Below, piece by piece: positions 33,455-45,157 of a stretch of 64,000 bases of DNA. Each line of letters begins with the position of its first letter. The first letter of the stretch is position 1. This DNA comes from Datisca glomerata (lineage: Eukaryota > Streptophyta > Magnoliopsida > Cucurbitales > Datiscaceae): NCBI GenBank assembly GCA_003255025.1, contig QANY01009317.1:727001-791000 (forward strand), written 5' to 3'. The notes beneath the pieces are model-generated. The model was given only the letters and a program-made list of their open reading frames with translations, did no database searches and was not told the DNA's origin. A program made the position numbers and the translations under genes.

Positions 33455-34474
33455 AATTCTTCATAAGTGAGGTCATCACGAACTTACAGAGATTTAAAAT
33501 TGATGACATGATTTGGATCAGGCACGTACTTACGAAGCATCGAGACGTGAAACACATTATGAACACCTGAAAGAGATGGTGGTAAAGCGTGTCAGTAGGC
33601 CAAAGGACCGATCCGATCCAATATCTCAAAAGGACCAATAAACCTTGGACTCAGCTTCCCTTTACGTCCAAAATGCATAACACCCTTCATTGGCGCAACC
33701 TTGAAAAACACGTGATCACCCACTTCAAATTCGAGGTCCTTACTTCTAACATTTCCATAACTCTTTTGCCTACTTTGAGTGGTCTTCATTCTATCTCTAA
33801 TTTTCTGAATAGCTTCATTAGTAGACTAAACCAAGTTAGGGCCCAAAAGCTTATGTTCACCAACTTCATCCCAGTTAACTGGCGACTGACACTTTTCCAA
33901 CAAAGTGCCATACCAATCGTCGCCCGATAACTGTTATTGTAAGTGAAATCCACGAGTGACAATTGCGCATCCCAACTACCAGAGAAATCCAAGACACGGG
34001 CTCGAAGCATATTCTTTAACACATGAATCATTCGCTCAGATTACAGATGGAAAGTTGTACTAAAATTCAACTGAGCATCAAAATCTTTCTGTAGACTCCA
34101 TAAAACATTTGACGTGAATCGCGGATCTTGATCTGATAATATAAACACTAGAACCCTATGAAGTCAAACAATATATCGGATATACAACCGAGCCCAATCC
34201 TAAACTAATGCTCCAATCTCGCAATCCATTCGTCACCTAACAATGGGTCAAATGAGTGATTGTCAAATTCGGGCGAGTTCAGCCTCCTGAATGTGTGGAT
34301 CAGCTACACGTCAACCATTGTTGTCTATTGTGGTTGTTGTTGTTGAGTTAGGCGAGTCGTCACTGTCTGCCTCAACAACTCTAAAATTTCTTGAAACATT
34401 TCGATCATGGTTGTCGGAGGGGTCACAGCTAGACCCATCGGTGCATGATTGTTGTTTCTAGTAGAGGGAGTCAT
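33455..34474 (-). pseudogene. gag-integrase fusion remnant of Tekay-type element
   Basis: gag starts at an ATG (34474) with MTPSTRNNNHAP and runs to LLGDEWIARLEH. Near 34212 the sequence switches to integrase: DPRFTSN, AQLNFSTTFH, FSGSWDAQLSLVDFTYNNSY, then FEVGDHVFFKVAPMKGVM and FIGPFEILDRIGPLAY, and HVSMLRKYVPDP, ending in DLTYEE. About 2.8 kb of pol is missing compared with the intact-length Tekay copy. Several stops are present. Confidence 0.8.
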
Positions 34475-34716
34475 TACTCTGCTACCCACAATAGTCATGA
34501 CTTACCAAAAGCCCAATTTATCGCATAAATATAACATAAACGTAAAGAACATGCCCTAATAAAACTAAAGCACATCATATTGAATCAATAATTAAACACA
34601 TATAACATGCGTGCGTACCTGACTTGTAAGGTGATGGAGGAGCCAAGTGAGCGACATGCAATATTTTTCACTAAGAAAAGTCTACAGAATCTAAAACCTT
34701 CGCTCTGATATCAAAC

Positions 34717-35278
34717 TGTAACGCCTCAGTTTTCAAGGGTTAAATGTGATTGTAATTTCACATATTCAAAAATCTCAAATTCAATTGAAACCCTAATTAG
34801 AGAAAATTCTCACATTGAAAACCCTAAGTTTGCCCTGATTTTAACATTAATTAGCGGAAGCATAAAACTATTTTAGGAGAATATCTACTCGATAAACTGA
34901 AATAAATGATTCATTAATATGTAATAAAGTTAATTACAAAAATCCATAAAACATGAAAGTCAAACATATTATCGAAAACTAAAACTTGAAAATTCTTAAA
35001 TTCTTATATCTACTATAATTAAACTGAAATAAGTTTCTGATGTCATATAATCATAGTTAGTGAAAAACTCATATTTTCACAGACAATGGCAACCCCTCAC
35101 TCTTGTTGTTCACCATCCTACAACATATTCATTTATTGGGATGAGTATTAAAAATACTCAGTAAGTAAGTCCACATACTAATACGCTTCACATGATATAA
35201 ATGTAAATATATAACTCATGTAACTTTAATTTAACACATTCACTTTATTATTAAATAACATAAAGTTTTGTAATTAAC
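34717..35278 (-). repeat. partial Tekay-type LTR, inner copy
   Basis: Begins TGTAACGCCTCAG next to a primer site on its left (TTTGATATCAGAGC on minus, near 34703-34716), and stops abruptly near 35278 in favour of a second leader sequence. Confidence 0.7.
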
Positions 35279-35348
35279 AGAACGACATGTCATATTTTTC
35301 ACTAAGAAAATTCTATAGAATCTAAAACCTTTACTCTAATATCAAACT
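35279..35348 (-). repeat. second leader and primer site, duplicated
   Basis: A near-copy of 34648-34716 (CGACATG...TTTTTCACTAAGAAAA...TCAAAC), inserted in mid-LTR and followed directly by another LTR start. Confidence 0.7.
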
Positions 35349-36833
35349 GTAACGCCCCAGTTTCTAGGGGTTAAACATGCATGTAATTTCACATATTCAA
35401 AAATCTCCAATTCAATTGAAACCCTAATTAGAGAAAATTCTCAAATTAAAAACCTTAATTTTACCCTAATTTTAACATTAAATAGATGAAGCATAAAATT
35501 ATTTTAAGAGAATATCTACTCAATAAACTGGAATAAATGATTCATTAATCTGTAATAAAATCGACTATGAAAATTCATAAAACATGAAAGTCAAACATAT
35601 TATCAAAGACTAAAACATGAAAATTCATAAATTCTTGAATCAACTGTAACTAAACTGAAATCAGTTTCTGATGTCATATAATCATACTTAGTGAAAAACT
35701 CATATTTTCGCTGACTATGGCAATCTCTCACTATTGTTGCTCGCCATCACCTACAATATATTCATCTATAGGGTTGAGTAATATAAATACTCAGTAAGTA
35801 AACTCACATTCTAATACATTTCACATGATCTAAATGTAAACATATAACTCATGTAACTTTAATTTAACACATTCAATTGATTATTAAATAACATAAAATA
35901 CTTGTAATTGACATAACATATTTCATAGTTAACATATAACTTAAACTTGTACTTATTCTTGTTGATATACTTGTACTTGCTTGATATTCGACGAGGAATA
36001 TCCCCCAGTTAATAACGTCACCAAAATTGTTTCACACTTGAACTTGAACTTGAACTTGAAACATGAAAGAGACCATGACAGATCGGGTGTCCTGAAATTT
36101 GATGTCATTTTAAGTTATATAAACCTTAAGGACGCTAATATAAACATGGTGACACTCACCCGTATAGCTGATAACATGACGTGAACAATCTGGTTACTTG
36201 ATAACCAATGGACGTGACTAAGTTTACCTCTTGTTTACTTATCACTTTACTTGAGTTAAGATTAATAATTCACATCATCACATATACATGAGTAAACATA
36301 TAACTTATTCATGAACATAAATGATATATTTATTACATGCATAACTCAAAATATAATCATACATAACATGGTAAATAATTTCATTGTGATATGAAAAATT
36401 AAATAAAACACTTTATCATAATATTGAGCAACATAAAGAAATAATAAAAATAATTTTACGTTATATATGCTACACTTATGACATATGAACTGAATTACTA
36501 TGTAAATCCACTTACTTGGTTTGCTACTAACTAAATTCAGTAACTAATTACTGAAATCCAAAAATCTCATATCACAAAATATTCATATAATAACTACAAT
36601 TATTTAATTAACTAGGAGGTCAAGTGAAGTCAGAAAGAGGTGAAAATTAACCGGGTGTAAACTGAACAAGCGGTTCAGACCGGTTCAACCAGATTCGAGC
36701 GATCTGAACAGGTTTGGCTCTGTTGGGTTGAGCCGATTCGATATGGCTGGGTTGAGCCGGTTCATGTTGGTTTGGTTGGACAAGTTCGGTCTGGTTGGGT
36801 TGAAGTGATTAGGGTTGGTTTGGATGGGTCGGT
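35349..36833 (-). repeat. Tekay-type LTR, outer copy
   Basis: Starts TGTAACGCCCCAG and follows the same order as 34717 onward and as the other LTRs, through to the CCGGTTC-rich tract (36660-36833). The U3 half with the TATA-like and CT-rich parts is missing. Confidence 0.75.
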
Positions 36834-37201
36834 CCATTCACCACTATCATTTTTCAAGCACTCTTACTCTTTTACTTTTGGTTAATGACATGCATAAACC
36901 TTGTACAATAAAAATATTAAAAACGAAAACATCGGAAAGGTTTAATCTCAAATTAAAGTCAAGTAGCCCATTCAATATACTACCAGGTCTAAACTACAAG
37001 GGAGCAAAAAAATTCAAGGGACAATTTTGGACCTAAACTAGAGTTAAATACCTCATTCCCAATTGTAGCAGTTCCCTGTAACAAGCTTCTTTTCGTGATA
37101 ACATATTTGTTAGAACAATTAAAAAACTGAAATAATTTAGAACAATTAAAAAACTGAAATAATTTTACTTTTCATAAAATGAAGGGGGGATGATATAAAC
37201 C
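36834..37201. other. intergenic, nothing recognised
   Basis: AT-rich sequence between the truncated gypsy LTR and the flavonol-synthase-like exon. A TTAGAACAATTAAAAAACTG stretch is repeated in tandem at 37110-37162. No exon 2 of the dioxygenase was seen. Confidence 0.4.
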
Positions 37202-37490
37202 TGTAAGCAGCAGGATTCTTAGGCCAGAAACAGTAATTACAGGCAGAAGGAGGCCAAATCTTATGGAACAAATGGTCGACCCATACTTTCTTCCCATTCA
37301 CCTTCTTCCGAAGCTTAGTCACATACACTTCCAGTGACTCTGAATTAGGATCCTTAGCATAAACCACCTTCTCCTCTTGTGGAAGTTCAAAAAACTCCTT
37401 CCCGACATCCTGTAATTTCTTAATTACCTCATTTGGTATCTCAGGGTTCACTATCTGAAACATCCCCCATTTCCTAAAATTAATAAGTGG
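37202..37490 (-). pseudogene. flavonol synthase-like 2-oxoglutarate dioxygenase, partial first exon
   Basis: The frame reads [38 protein letters not shown] and [20 protein letters not shown], then WPKNPAAYR, ending at a GT donor after TACAG. This is the N-terminal (DIOX_N) part of flavonol synthase and close relatives, including the characteristic DHLFHxIWPP. Flavonol synthase oxidises dihydroflavonols to flavonols in the cytosol. The first 50 or so residues and the catalytic exons (HxD...H iron ligands, RxS) are missing, and the usual VNHGIP is VNPEIP. It is a relic or captured piece with no function of its own. Confidence 0.75.
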
Positions 37491-37636
37491 GAGTATCAAT
37501 AGGAGTCAAATTATATTACAAGGACTTATTTTGAACTAATAAAAAGTTTTCATAAAAAGGTGTAGCCTGTTATACGGAGAGGAATTAGAGAGAGATGTTA
37601 GTTATAGAGAGAAAGGAATTACAGAGAACAGAGTAG

Positions 37637-38080
37637 TGTAGATGCAAGGTATGACATGGGTGAGTGTGAGAGTGGTCTAATCCTTGGCAAGTGATCGGAA
37701 CAACACCTGAGAACGCCAAAGAGGACGTCGGGAGGTGAAGGGGGAGCACTCTAGACACACAAGAGTGGTGACAAATATTTTCTCTCTCCCTAAAAGTGGG
37801 AGTTTCTCACTCTAAAATGGGAACTTCTCTCTCTAGAATGGGAGTGTTTCTCTTTAAAGTTTCATTCCTCCTCTAAAATGAAGGAGAAGCCCTCATTTTA
37901 TAGGTGACAAAAAGGAGGGGGGACCATTGCAACTAATCCTTTGATTAGTTGCAAGCTCATCAATCCAAACTCGCCACCTTAGCTAATTAATCATGTTTAG
38001 GTGGATAAGAAGAGGATCTCACATGTGTCAATCAGATGGAGCCACGTGGGTCATGTAGAGTGACCATGATCTAGGGAGAA
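37637..38080 (-). repeat. Tat-like LTR piece, minus orientation
   Basis: Begins TGTAGATGCAAGG. Its first 160 or so bases are the reverse complement of 38615-38776. A minus-strand TATA box, CTATAAAATG (37894-37903), lies upstream of the shared part, which would then be the R-U5 region. The outer limit is approximate. Confidence 0.6.
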
Positions 38081-38423
38081 TAAGCCTAGCTGATGGGGCT
38101 CAATGGCAGTATTCACCCAAAGCCTCCTCTCAAAGCGATCTCTCAAGACCAAACCCCCTCCCCAACGTGGGAGGGTAGCACACCATCAATGTTCAGAGTG
38201 GTCATACTGGAAGAGGTATGTCCTCTCCCATACGACGTAGCCTCGCCCCTAATGCTACCAGTCCACAGCTCCCAAGCGTTCCCAAACAATCATACGTACA
38301 CTCAAGTCTTTATCACTTGACTTGGTGATTTCTGATGTAATGACTCATTGTGATAGCGGAGTGATACGTCTTGTCTGAAGTACATCATTATTGTCTTTGA
38401 GTTGCATTACGAATGGTGATCCA

Positions 38424-38560
38424 GGCACCTCCATGGTACACCCACGGGGGTGACATCAATGGTGCTACCATTGGGGTGACATCAATGGTGCTACCATAGG
38501 GACGACATCAATGGTGATACCTTGGGGGTGACACCCCATGGTGCTACCATGGAGATGACC
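38424..38560 (+). repeat. short tandem repeat, about 33-bp unit
   Basis: About four copies of GGTGACATCAATGGTGCTACC with variants, just before the plus-oriented LTR end; possibly part of its U3. Confidence 0.75.
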
Positions 38561-38574
38561 CCCACAGGCATCTT

Positions 38575-38776
38575 CTAGAGAGAGAAGCTCTCATTCTAGA
38601 GTGAGAAACTCTCACTTCTAGAGAGAGAGAAAGAGCATTTGTCACCACCCTTGAGTGTCTAGAGTGCTCCCCCTTTACCTCCTGACGTCCTCTCCGACGT
38701 TCTCAGGCGTTATTCCAGTCAGTTGCTAAGGATTAGACCTCTCTCACACTCACCCACGTCACACCTTGCATCTACA
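38575..38776 (+). repeat. Tat-like LTR end, plus orientation
   Basis: Contains GAGTGTCTAGAGTGCTCCCC and ends GCATCTACA at 38776. The inverse of the piece starting at 37637. Confidence 0.65.
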
Positions 38777-38777
38777 T

Positions 38778-38796
38778 TTAATGACTCCACTGGGGA
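38778..38796 (+). other. primer-binding site, tRNA-Arg-like
   Basis: TTAATGACTCCACTGGGGA just after the LTR end resembles the TGGCGACTCCxCTGGGGA site common in Tat/Ogre-like gypsy elements. Confidence 0.5.
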
Positions 38797-38825
38797 GTGG
38801 TTTATCACTCTAGCAAAGGATCACC

Positions 38826-40430
38826 ATGGTCAGACGTGCAAAGGGAAGAGTAGCTCTATCGTACACAGGGGGAGATGGACCCATACTCAACGATGAACGT
38901 AGAAAAAAGGAGGAGAACACCTCTCATGAGTTACCACTAAGCGTATCTACACAAATGCAAGAGCAAGTCGAAGCAATCTAAGAACTCCAAGCTTCTAACG
39001 TTGAGATGAGGAGATCCATTGATGCATTAAACGCATACATCAGTGCTGGTGCACCACAACACCCGCTGCCAACCTCCACCATAGGCATGCAACAGGCCTT
39101 CATCATAGGTGCTCAACCGACTACCTCCATCATGGGCGCGCAACCAACCTCCATCATATGCGTGCAACTGACCTCTCTTATGGGAGTCCAACCATCCTCC
39201 ATTGTAAGCATTCAAATTCAAGAATTCGCCTAGAACCATGTTCAACTGAATGTTCAAACCAACATTCAACCTTTGCACAAGCTAATGTTACACCAACACC
39301 TCTACCTTTTATGCTCAATTCTTAGACTGACTACCATGGCCAATGCCCCACCTCTAGATAACATCATTATCCTGACTACTATAATTGCTCAGACCAACCT
39401 TACCTCAAACCCGAACATCCTTGTTGGGAGTAGTTATTCCATTACCCATGAAGCCCTCCAAAAGGTACTCTAAGAAGAGAGAGAGTAAGAGCATCACTGA
39501 ATGAGTCTATTGTCGACTTTAGACCACCATATTCGGCTGACATAGCCTTGACACCATACCCGACGAATCATGTTCCCCCAAAGTTCTGAAAGTATAATGG
39601 ATGAAATGGGTGTGCCAAAGAACATGTGATACATTTCATTGATGATATGGGAACCTGTGGTTATGATGATTTCATGCGTTTGAGGGAATTCTCCAAGTCC
39701 TTGACAGAGTGCATTTACACTTGGTATGCGAGCTTGGCACCCGCGTCGATCTTGACATGGACGCAGATGATGTTAACCTTCTTGGCGAAGTTCTTTGTCA
39801 TAGAGGAGAAGACTAGCATACTAGATCTAGAGAGGCAAAAGATCAGTGACGATCTTTTGTCATACGTTTAGTGGTTCGAAGAGAAGGCCATGGATTTCTA
39901 AGAGGATTACAAGGAGGAAGCCCTTGTGAAGATGCATTGGAGAGATGTTAGATGATTATAAGTTCTACCTTGAGAATTTGGGGATTGCCACCTTCGCCCG
40001 CTTGATGGAAGCATCCAAGAGGATAAGCGCTTCAATACGTAGCCACGACAACCCGAGAGGGTTGAGCATCATGACCACCCTTGGAGACCCACCACATCAT
40101 GCTACTATCCTTAAGTAGCAGCTGCACAACCACAAAGGCGCAATCATAAGAGATGTAGAGATGAGAAGAGTGACCCGCCACATTTCCCTTGCACCATGCA
40201 TAAGGTTGAAGCACTAGTAAACGTATGGATAAAGGACAAAGAGAACATTTTATCTTGGGTCAGCGTGCTACCCACAAGGGAGGAAAGGAGCTTCCCAAAC
40301 TTATGTCGATATCACCGCATTACATTACACCCTACCTAAGAGTGTAAGTTTTGTAGGAGGTTCTTTGATGAGAAATTGAAGAAGCACGATATCATTACGG
40401 AGAGTGTCGGACCCAAAATCCTTCCTTGAA
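38826..40430 (+). pseudogene. Tat-like gypsy gag
   Basis: From the ATG at 38826 the frame runs MVRRAKGRVALSYTG and EEENTSHE, with Gln/Thr-rich repeats around 39060-39230 (GAQPTTSIMGAQPTS). The retrotransposon gag domain follows: AKEHVIHFIDDMGT, FMRLREFSKSLTECIYTWYA, FLAKFFVIEEKTSILDLERQ and a WFEEKAMDF stretch. A C-terminal C-x2-C-like stretch resembles CRYHR...HPTxECxxxR near 40310-40350. Stops and shifts are present (38981, 39231, 39869). gag normally packages the element RNA. No pol follows, so the copy is defective. Confidence 0.7.
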
Positions 40431-40599
40431 CATGCCAATGTCAAAATATTATCATTAATTGAAACAATAGCAACCGAGGCATCCAGGCGTGATATAAGCC
40501 AGTTGGCCCGCTCCTTTGTAATCAAACTTGGAATGATCGGAGAAACTTCAGATAATTTTGATTGTAAAGACGTTCAATGAAATATCACTACTTAATGGG

Positions 40600-42200
40600 G
40601 CTCCAACGCCTTTCCTGGAAAACACCCACGATAAAGGTCATGCTTGGTGATTGTAAAGACGTTCATGATAAACGTCATGCTTGGTGAAATGCATAGGCTT
40701 TCACGCCACTACATGAGAACACACATGATAAAGGTTACGTTTGGTGAAATGCATAGGCTTTCACGCCTTTACTTGAAAACACCCATGATAAAGGTCATGG
40801 TTAGTGGGATGCATAGGCTTTCATGCATTTACTTGAAAACACCCATGATAAACGTCATACTTGGTAGGATGCATAGGCTTTCATGCCTCTACTTGAAAAC
40901 ACCCATGATAAAGGTCATGCTTGGTGAGATGCATAGGCTTTCATGTTTTTACTTGAAAACACCAATGATAAAGGTCATGCTTGGTAAGATGCATAGGCTT
41001 TCACGCCTTTACTTGAAAACACCCATGATAAACGTCATGCTTGGTGAAATGCATTAGCTTTCACGCCTTTACTTGATAACACATATGATAAAGGTCATGC
41101 TTGCTGAGATGCATAGACTTTCACGCCTTTACTTGAAAACACTCATGATAAACGTCATGCTTGATGAAATGCATTGGCTTTCATGCCACTACTTAAGAAC
41201 ACCCAAGATAACGCTCATGCTTGGTGAGACGCATAGGCTTTCACGCCTTTACTTGAAAACACCGATTATAAAGGTAATGCTTAGTGAGACGCACAGGATT
41301 TCACGTCTATATTTGAGAACACCCATGATAGACGTCATGCTTGGCGAGATGCATAGACTTTCACGCATCTACGTGAGAACACTCATGATAAACGTTATGC
41401 TTGGTGAGATGCATAGGTTTTCACGCCTCTACTTGAGAACACCCATGATAGACATCATGCTTGGGGAGACGCATAGGCTTTCACGCCTCTACTTGAGAAC
41501 ACCAATGATAGACGTCATGCTTGGGGAGATGCATAGGCTTTCACGCCTCGAATTGAGAACACCCATGATAGACGTCATGTTTGGTCAGATGCATAGACTT
41601 TCACGCCTCTATTTGAGAACACCCATGATAACTATCATGCTTGGTCAGATGCATAGACTTTCACGCCTCTACTTAAGAACACCCATGATAGACGTCATGC
41701 TTAGTGAGACGTATAGGCTTTCACTCCACTACTTGAGACCACCCATGATAACCGTCATGCTTGTGAGACTCCCAGGCTTTCATGCCTTTACTTGAAAACA
41801 CCCATGATATTGTCATGCTTGGTGAGACACATAGGCTTTCACGCCTCTACTTGAGAAAACCCATGATAGACATCATGCTTGGTGAAATGCATAAGCTTTC
41901 ACGCATATACTTGAGAAAACCCATGATAGACGTCATGCTTGGTGAGATGCAAAGACTTTCATGCCTCTACTTGAGAACAACCATGATAAACGTCATGATT
42001 TGTGAGACGCATAGGCTTTCTCGCTTCTACTTGAGAACACTGATGATAGACGTCATGCTTGGTAAGATGCATAGGCTTTCACACGTCTACTTGAGAACAC
42101 CCATGATAGGCGTCATGCTTGGCGAGATGTATAGCCTTTCACGCCCTACTTGAAAACATCCATGATAAACATCATGTTTGGTGAGATGCACAAGCTTTCA
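40600..42200 (+). repeat. tandem array of a 60-bp unit, about 26 copies
   Basis: Each unit follows the form GGTGAGATGCATAGGCTTTC, then ACGCCT, TACTTGA-AACACCCATGATA and (A/G)ACGTCATGCTT. The period stays exactly 60 bp for over 1.1 kb (40621-41760), then drifts by one or two bases. Because 60 is divisible by three, long frames stay open (40644-41057, 41073-41795 and 41782-42153) and encode a 20-residue repeat such as MHRLSRLYLRTPMIDVMLGE. Variation is spread over all codon positions, as far as can be judged by eye, so this is more likely a satellite-like array than a gene. Confidence 0.93.
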
Positions 42201-42264
42201 ACACTCCTAAGTGGAGGCACTTCAACACTCCTCAGCGGAGGCACTTCAGTACGGAGGAAATTTT

Positions 42265-42995
42265 TTTCAAAATTCTCCTAAGAGAGGGAAGCATGTTACA
42301 AACACTCTATGAGGGAGACATGTCCAATGGAAGAAAATTTTAATTGTTCCTAAGGGGGGAAGCATACTACAAACACCTTATGATGGAGGCACGTTCAATG
42401 GAGGCATGTCCGACGGAGGTAAAAAAATTTGAAATTTTCCTAAGGGGTGAAGCATACTACAAACACCTTATGACGAAGGCACGTTCAATGGAGGCATGTC
42501 CAACGGAGATAAAGTTTTTCAAAAAAATTCTAAAGGGGGAAGCATACTACAAACACCCTATAACGGAGGCACATTCAATGGAGGCAAGTCCAACGAGGGA
42601 AAAAATTTCAAAAATTTTCTAAAGGGGGAAGCATGCTACAAACACCCTATGACGGAGGCACTTTCAATGGAGGCATGTCTGATGGAGACAAAAATTTTGA
42701 AATTTTCCTAAGGGGGGAAACATACTAAAAACAGCCTATAACAGAGACACGTACAATGGAGGGATATCCAACGAGGGTAAAATTTTCAAAATTTTCCTAA
42801 GGGGGAAGCATACTACAAACACCCTATGACGGAGGCACGTTCAATGGAGGCATGTCTAACAGAGGCAAAATTTTCAAAATTTTCCTAAGGGGAGGAACCA
42901 TATCACAAACACCTTATGACAGAGGCACGTTCATGGAGGCATGTCTGACGGAGTCAAATTTTTTAAAATTTTTTAAATGGTGAAGCATACTACAA
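42265..42995 (+). repeat. second tandem array, about 89-bp unit, nine copies
   Basis: Units start CCTAAGGGGGAAGCATACTA, then CAAACACCCTATGACGGAGG, CACGTTCAATGGAGGCATGT, and end in an A/T-rich AAAATTTTCAAAATTTT stretch. Starts are near 42268, 42349, 42437, 42527, 42618, 42705, 42795, 42884 and 42972. It follows the 60-bp array after a short transition holding two CAACACTCCT-AGxGGAGGCACTT units. Confidence 0.9.
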
Positions 42996-43000
42996 ACATT

Positions 43001-43400
43001 CTTTCACTTAATGAATATTAAGGAATTAAGATGCTCCAAAGTAGATGATGCAACAAGAATCTGAGACACGTGAATTAAAATGCCTCAAGTAATTAAAACT
43101 CAACCATCAAGTCTCCTCGAAAATTAGAAGTCAAACACTCGACCATGATCTAAGGCTTAAGTTTTGGCATGAGTAATTACGTGAGAAAAGCAGAATCATA
43201 TTTTGAAAATAATAGACCGTTATATATTAAACTAAAAACAAATACGTGAGATGGAACGAAAACTTATAGTGGACCTCAATCAATGCTGCCAAGTGGCTGT
43301 CCTAAAACTTTTGATATTTAAGAATCATTATCTCGTACTCTTACCTTGGATCGGGTTTTAAATTTTGAATAAAATTAATGAACCATGACAAGTTTAAAGA
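43001..43400. other. AT-rich DNA after the arrays, nothing recognised
   Basis: No coding sequence seen. It may hold the 3' part of the Tat-like element; no second copy of its LTR was found here. Confidence 0.35.
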
Positions 43401-45157
43401 TGAAATTTCAAAAAAAAATCATATAAATGTTTAATCTAATTAAACACAAACCAATCGATGAACATGCATAATCATATAAACGTAACGAGAAAAGATGGAA
43501 ATAATTTATACCTTTTTCAATTAATGGAGAATTTCTGATTTTGCAAGATCTAATTCTCTATCTCACGTTCTTCGTTCTTCGTAGAGCTAGAAATTAATTT
43601 TCACACTAACAACCACTCGTTAGAGTCAGAAGTAAATCTCTCAAGGATTTGTGTAGGAATTGAGTGTGTACTCTCAAAACAACAATCGAAAGAGAAAACA
43701 AATTTTTTCTCTTCCCCTACTATGAAATCGGCAGCTATTGTGTGGGGAGGAGAGAGAAAACTTTTTTCTTGCTTTGTCTAACACTTGGAGAAAATGATGC
43801 TTTCATAGGGATAAGGATGCAATCTCTTATATGATAAAGCTGAAATATCCCCTTCCCTACGGTGCGATGTGGGATTTTTACATCTCCTCTAGTGCCAAAA
43901 TTGTGTCAGATTCATTAGTCCAAATTGATCTCTATTAATTAATAAATTAATTTCTTTCATTTACCAATTATTCAATTATTAGAAAATAACAAAATAATTA
44001 ATTTGAACATTAATTATGTTTTTCACTAATTTATGATTACACTCATATCATATGGGGCACAAGAAGTGTACATTGGTCCAAAACATGTTTTTGGTCCAAC
44101 CGACATTATTTCTCATTCCTTTCCTCTTGAGCTACTTCTAAGACTGAATGGTCCCACATGAATAATGCTATGGGATTCAAATTCTCGGTTAATTTATCTC
44201 CATAAATTCCTGACCTATTTAATCCTGATATCGTACGACTCCATTATAGGTCTGATGCCGATAGAACTCTCAATTCATGCGCGTTACATAACCATTTTTA
44301 TTTCACGATCCACAGAATATTTTACGAGAATTACCCTTCATGAATATTAGTAACAAGAGCGGGATGTAAAATTATCATTTTGCCCATCTAGTTATTATTT
44401 TCTTAACTCTTTTATTGATTGTGAATAAGAAAGACATAACAGTTTATTGTCTCACACAGATCACTCTGTCATATTCAATTACTCATGTCATCGAGTATTA
44501 GGCCCGATTTATTTATTCACATACTCATCAATAAAGTATAAGGTGATATTGTTTCTTTTGCAATCTTATCATGAATTCTATATCTGTAAATCACGCAACC
44601 TCAACATAATTGAATCACGGTCCCAACACTCGAGTTATTGTCTGGAAATTCGAATTCACTCATTTGGCATACTAAATGTTGTAAGTAATTAAATCAAGTT
44701 TCATATTCAACTCAGGATTAAGGTAATTAAGAAACTACCATTAAGGTGTAACAATTAGATTTAGCGTTAGATAAATGACTTTACTCTAAACTAATTTGTT
44801 ACTGGTCTATTCAACATGTTTCATAACATGTTTAGGTCAATCATTCGAGTCTCCACTCTCATACGCCAAGACCAGCATCATTTGATTCAACCTAACAGTC
44901 GCAATTGGATTCGATTGTCTAGTCGATCCTAGACTGCAAATTACATTCTGAACTATCTCAGAAGAGTTTGTCTGGAAAACCGTTCGGTCTTTACGTTTCT
45001 TCCGTTGATAGTAGTTTCAGGATTTAAGTAAGTTACAAACACATTTTAACTAAAAAAATCATTTATTCATAAAATTCAGTAATACATAAATGTCAATAAA
45101 ATAATTGTTTACTCATAAAAAGTTATTATACCATATATTATGAACATATTTCCAACA
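43400..45157 (-). repeat. copia-type LTR, probably solo or orphan (minus)
   Basis: The minus-strand reading begins TGTTGGAAATATGTTC at 45157, a common start of long plant copia LTRs. About 1.75 kb of AT-rich non-coding DNA follows, with no pol on either side. The other end and a target duplication could not be fixed; 43400 is a guess. Short open frames at 44165-44692 are not convincing genes. Confidence 0.45.

Larger units (their letters stand above)
31350..36833 (-). mobile_element. internally deleted Tekay-type gypsy element
   Basis: Read on minus: 5' LTR material (36833 to 34717, itself stacked), primer site, gag start, then integrase and chromodomain-like tail, then 3' LTR (about 33440 to 31350). 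Protease, RT, RNase H and the front of integrase are missing; gag joins integrase near 34212. LTR ends (TGTAACGC, equal to GCGTTACA on minus) and coding sequence resemble the plus-strand Tekay element at 11982-20989, so they belong to related families. The outer 5' end is truncated at about 36833. Confidence 0.8.
37637..43000 (+). mobile_element. Tat/Ogre-like Ty3/gypsy remnant with tandem arrays
   Basis: Order: minus-oriented LTR material (from 37637), plus-oriented LTR end (to 38776), primer-site-like sequence, gag (38826-40430), then two tandem-repeat arrays (about 40600-42200 and 42265-42995). No protease, RT or integrase is present. Tandem repeats 3' of pol and long gags of this type are known from the Tat lineage (Ogre, Retand); the assignment to Tat is inferred from gag similarity and architecture. 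Confidence 0.6.

Noticed and set aside
33589..33930. 113-residue plus-strand frame
   Set aside because: Antisense shadow of the gypsy integrase on the minus strand.
40644..42153. Three tandem-repeat frames as one real repeat protein gene
   Set aside because: No conserved start, no promoter, interrupted twice, and variation looks spread over all codon positions; kept only as a finding to test.
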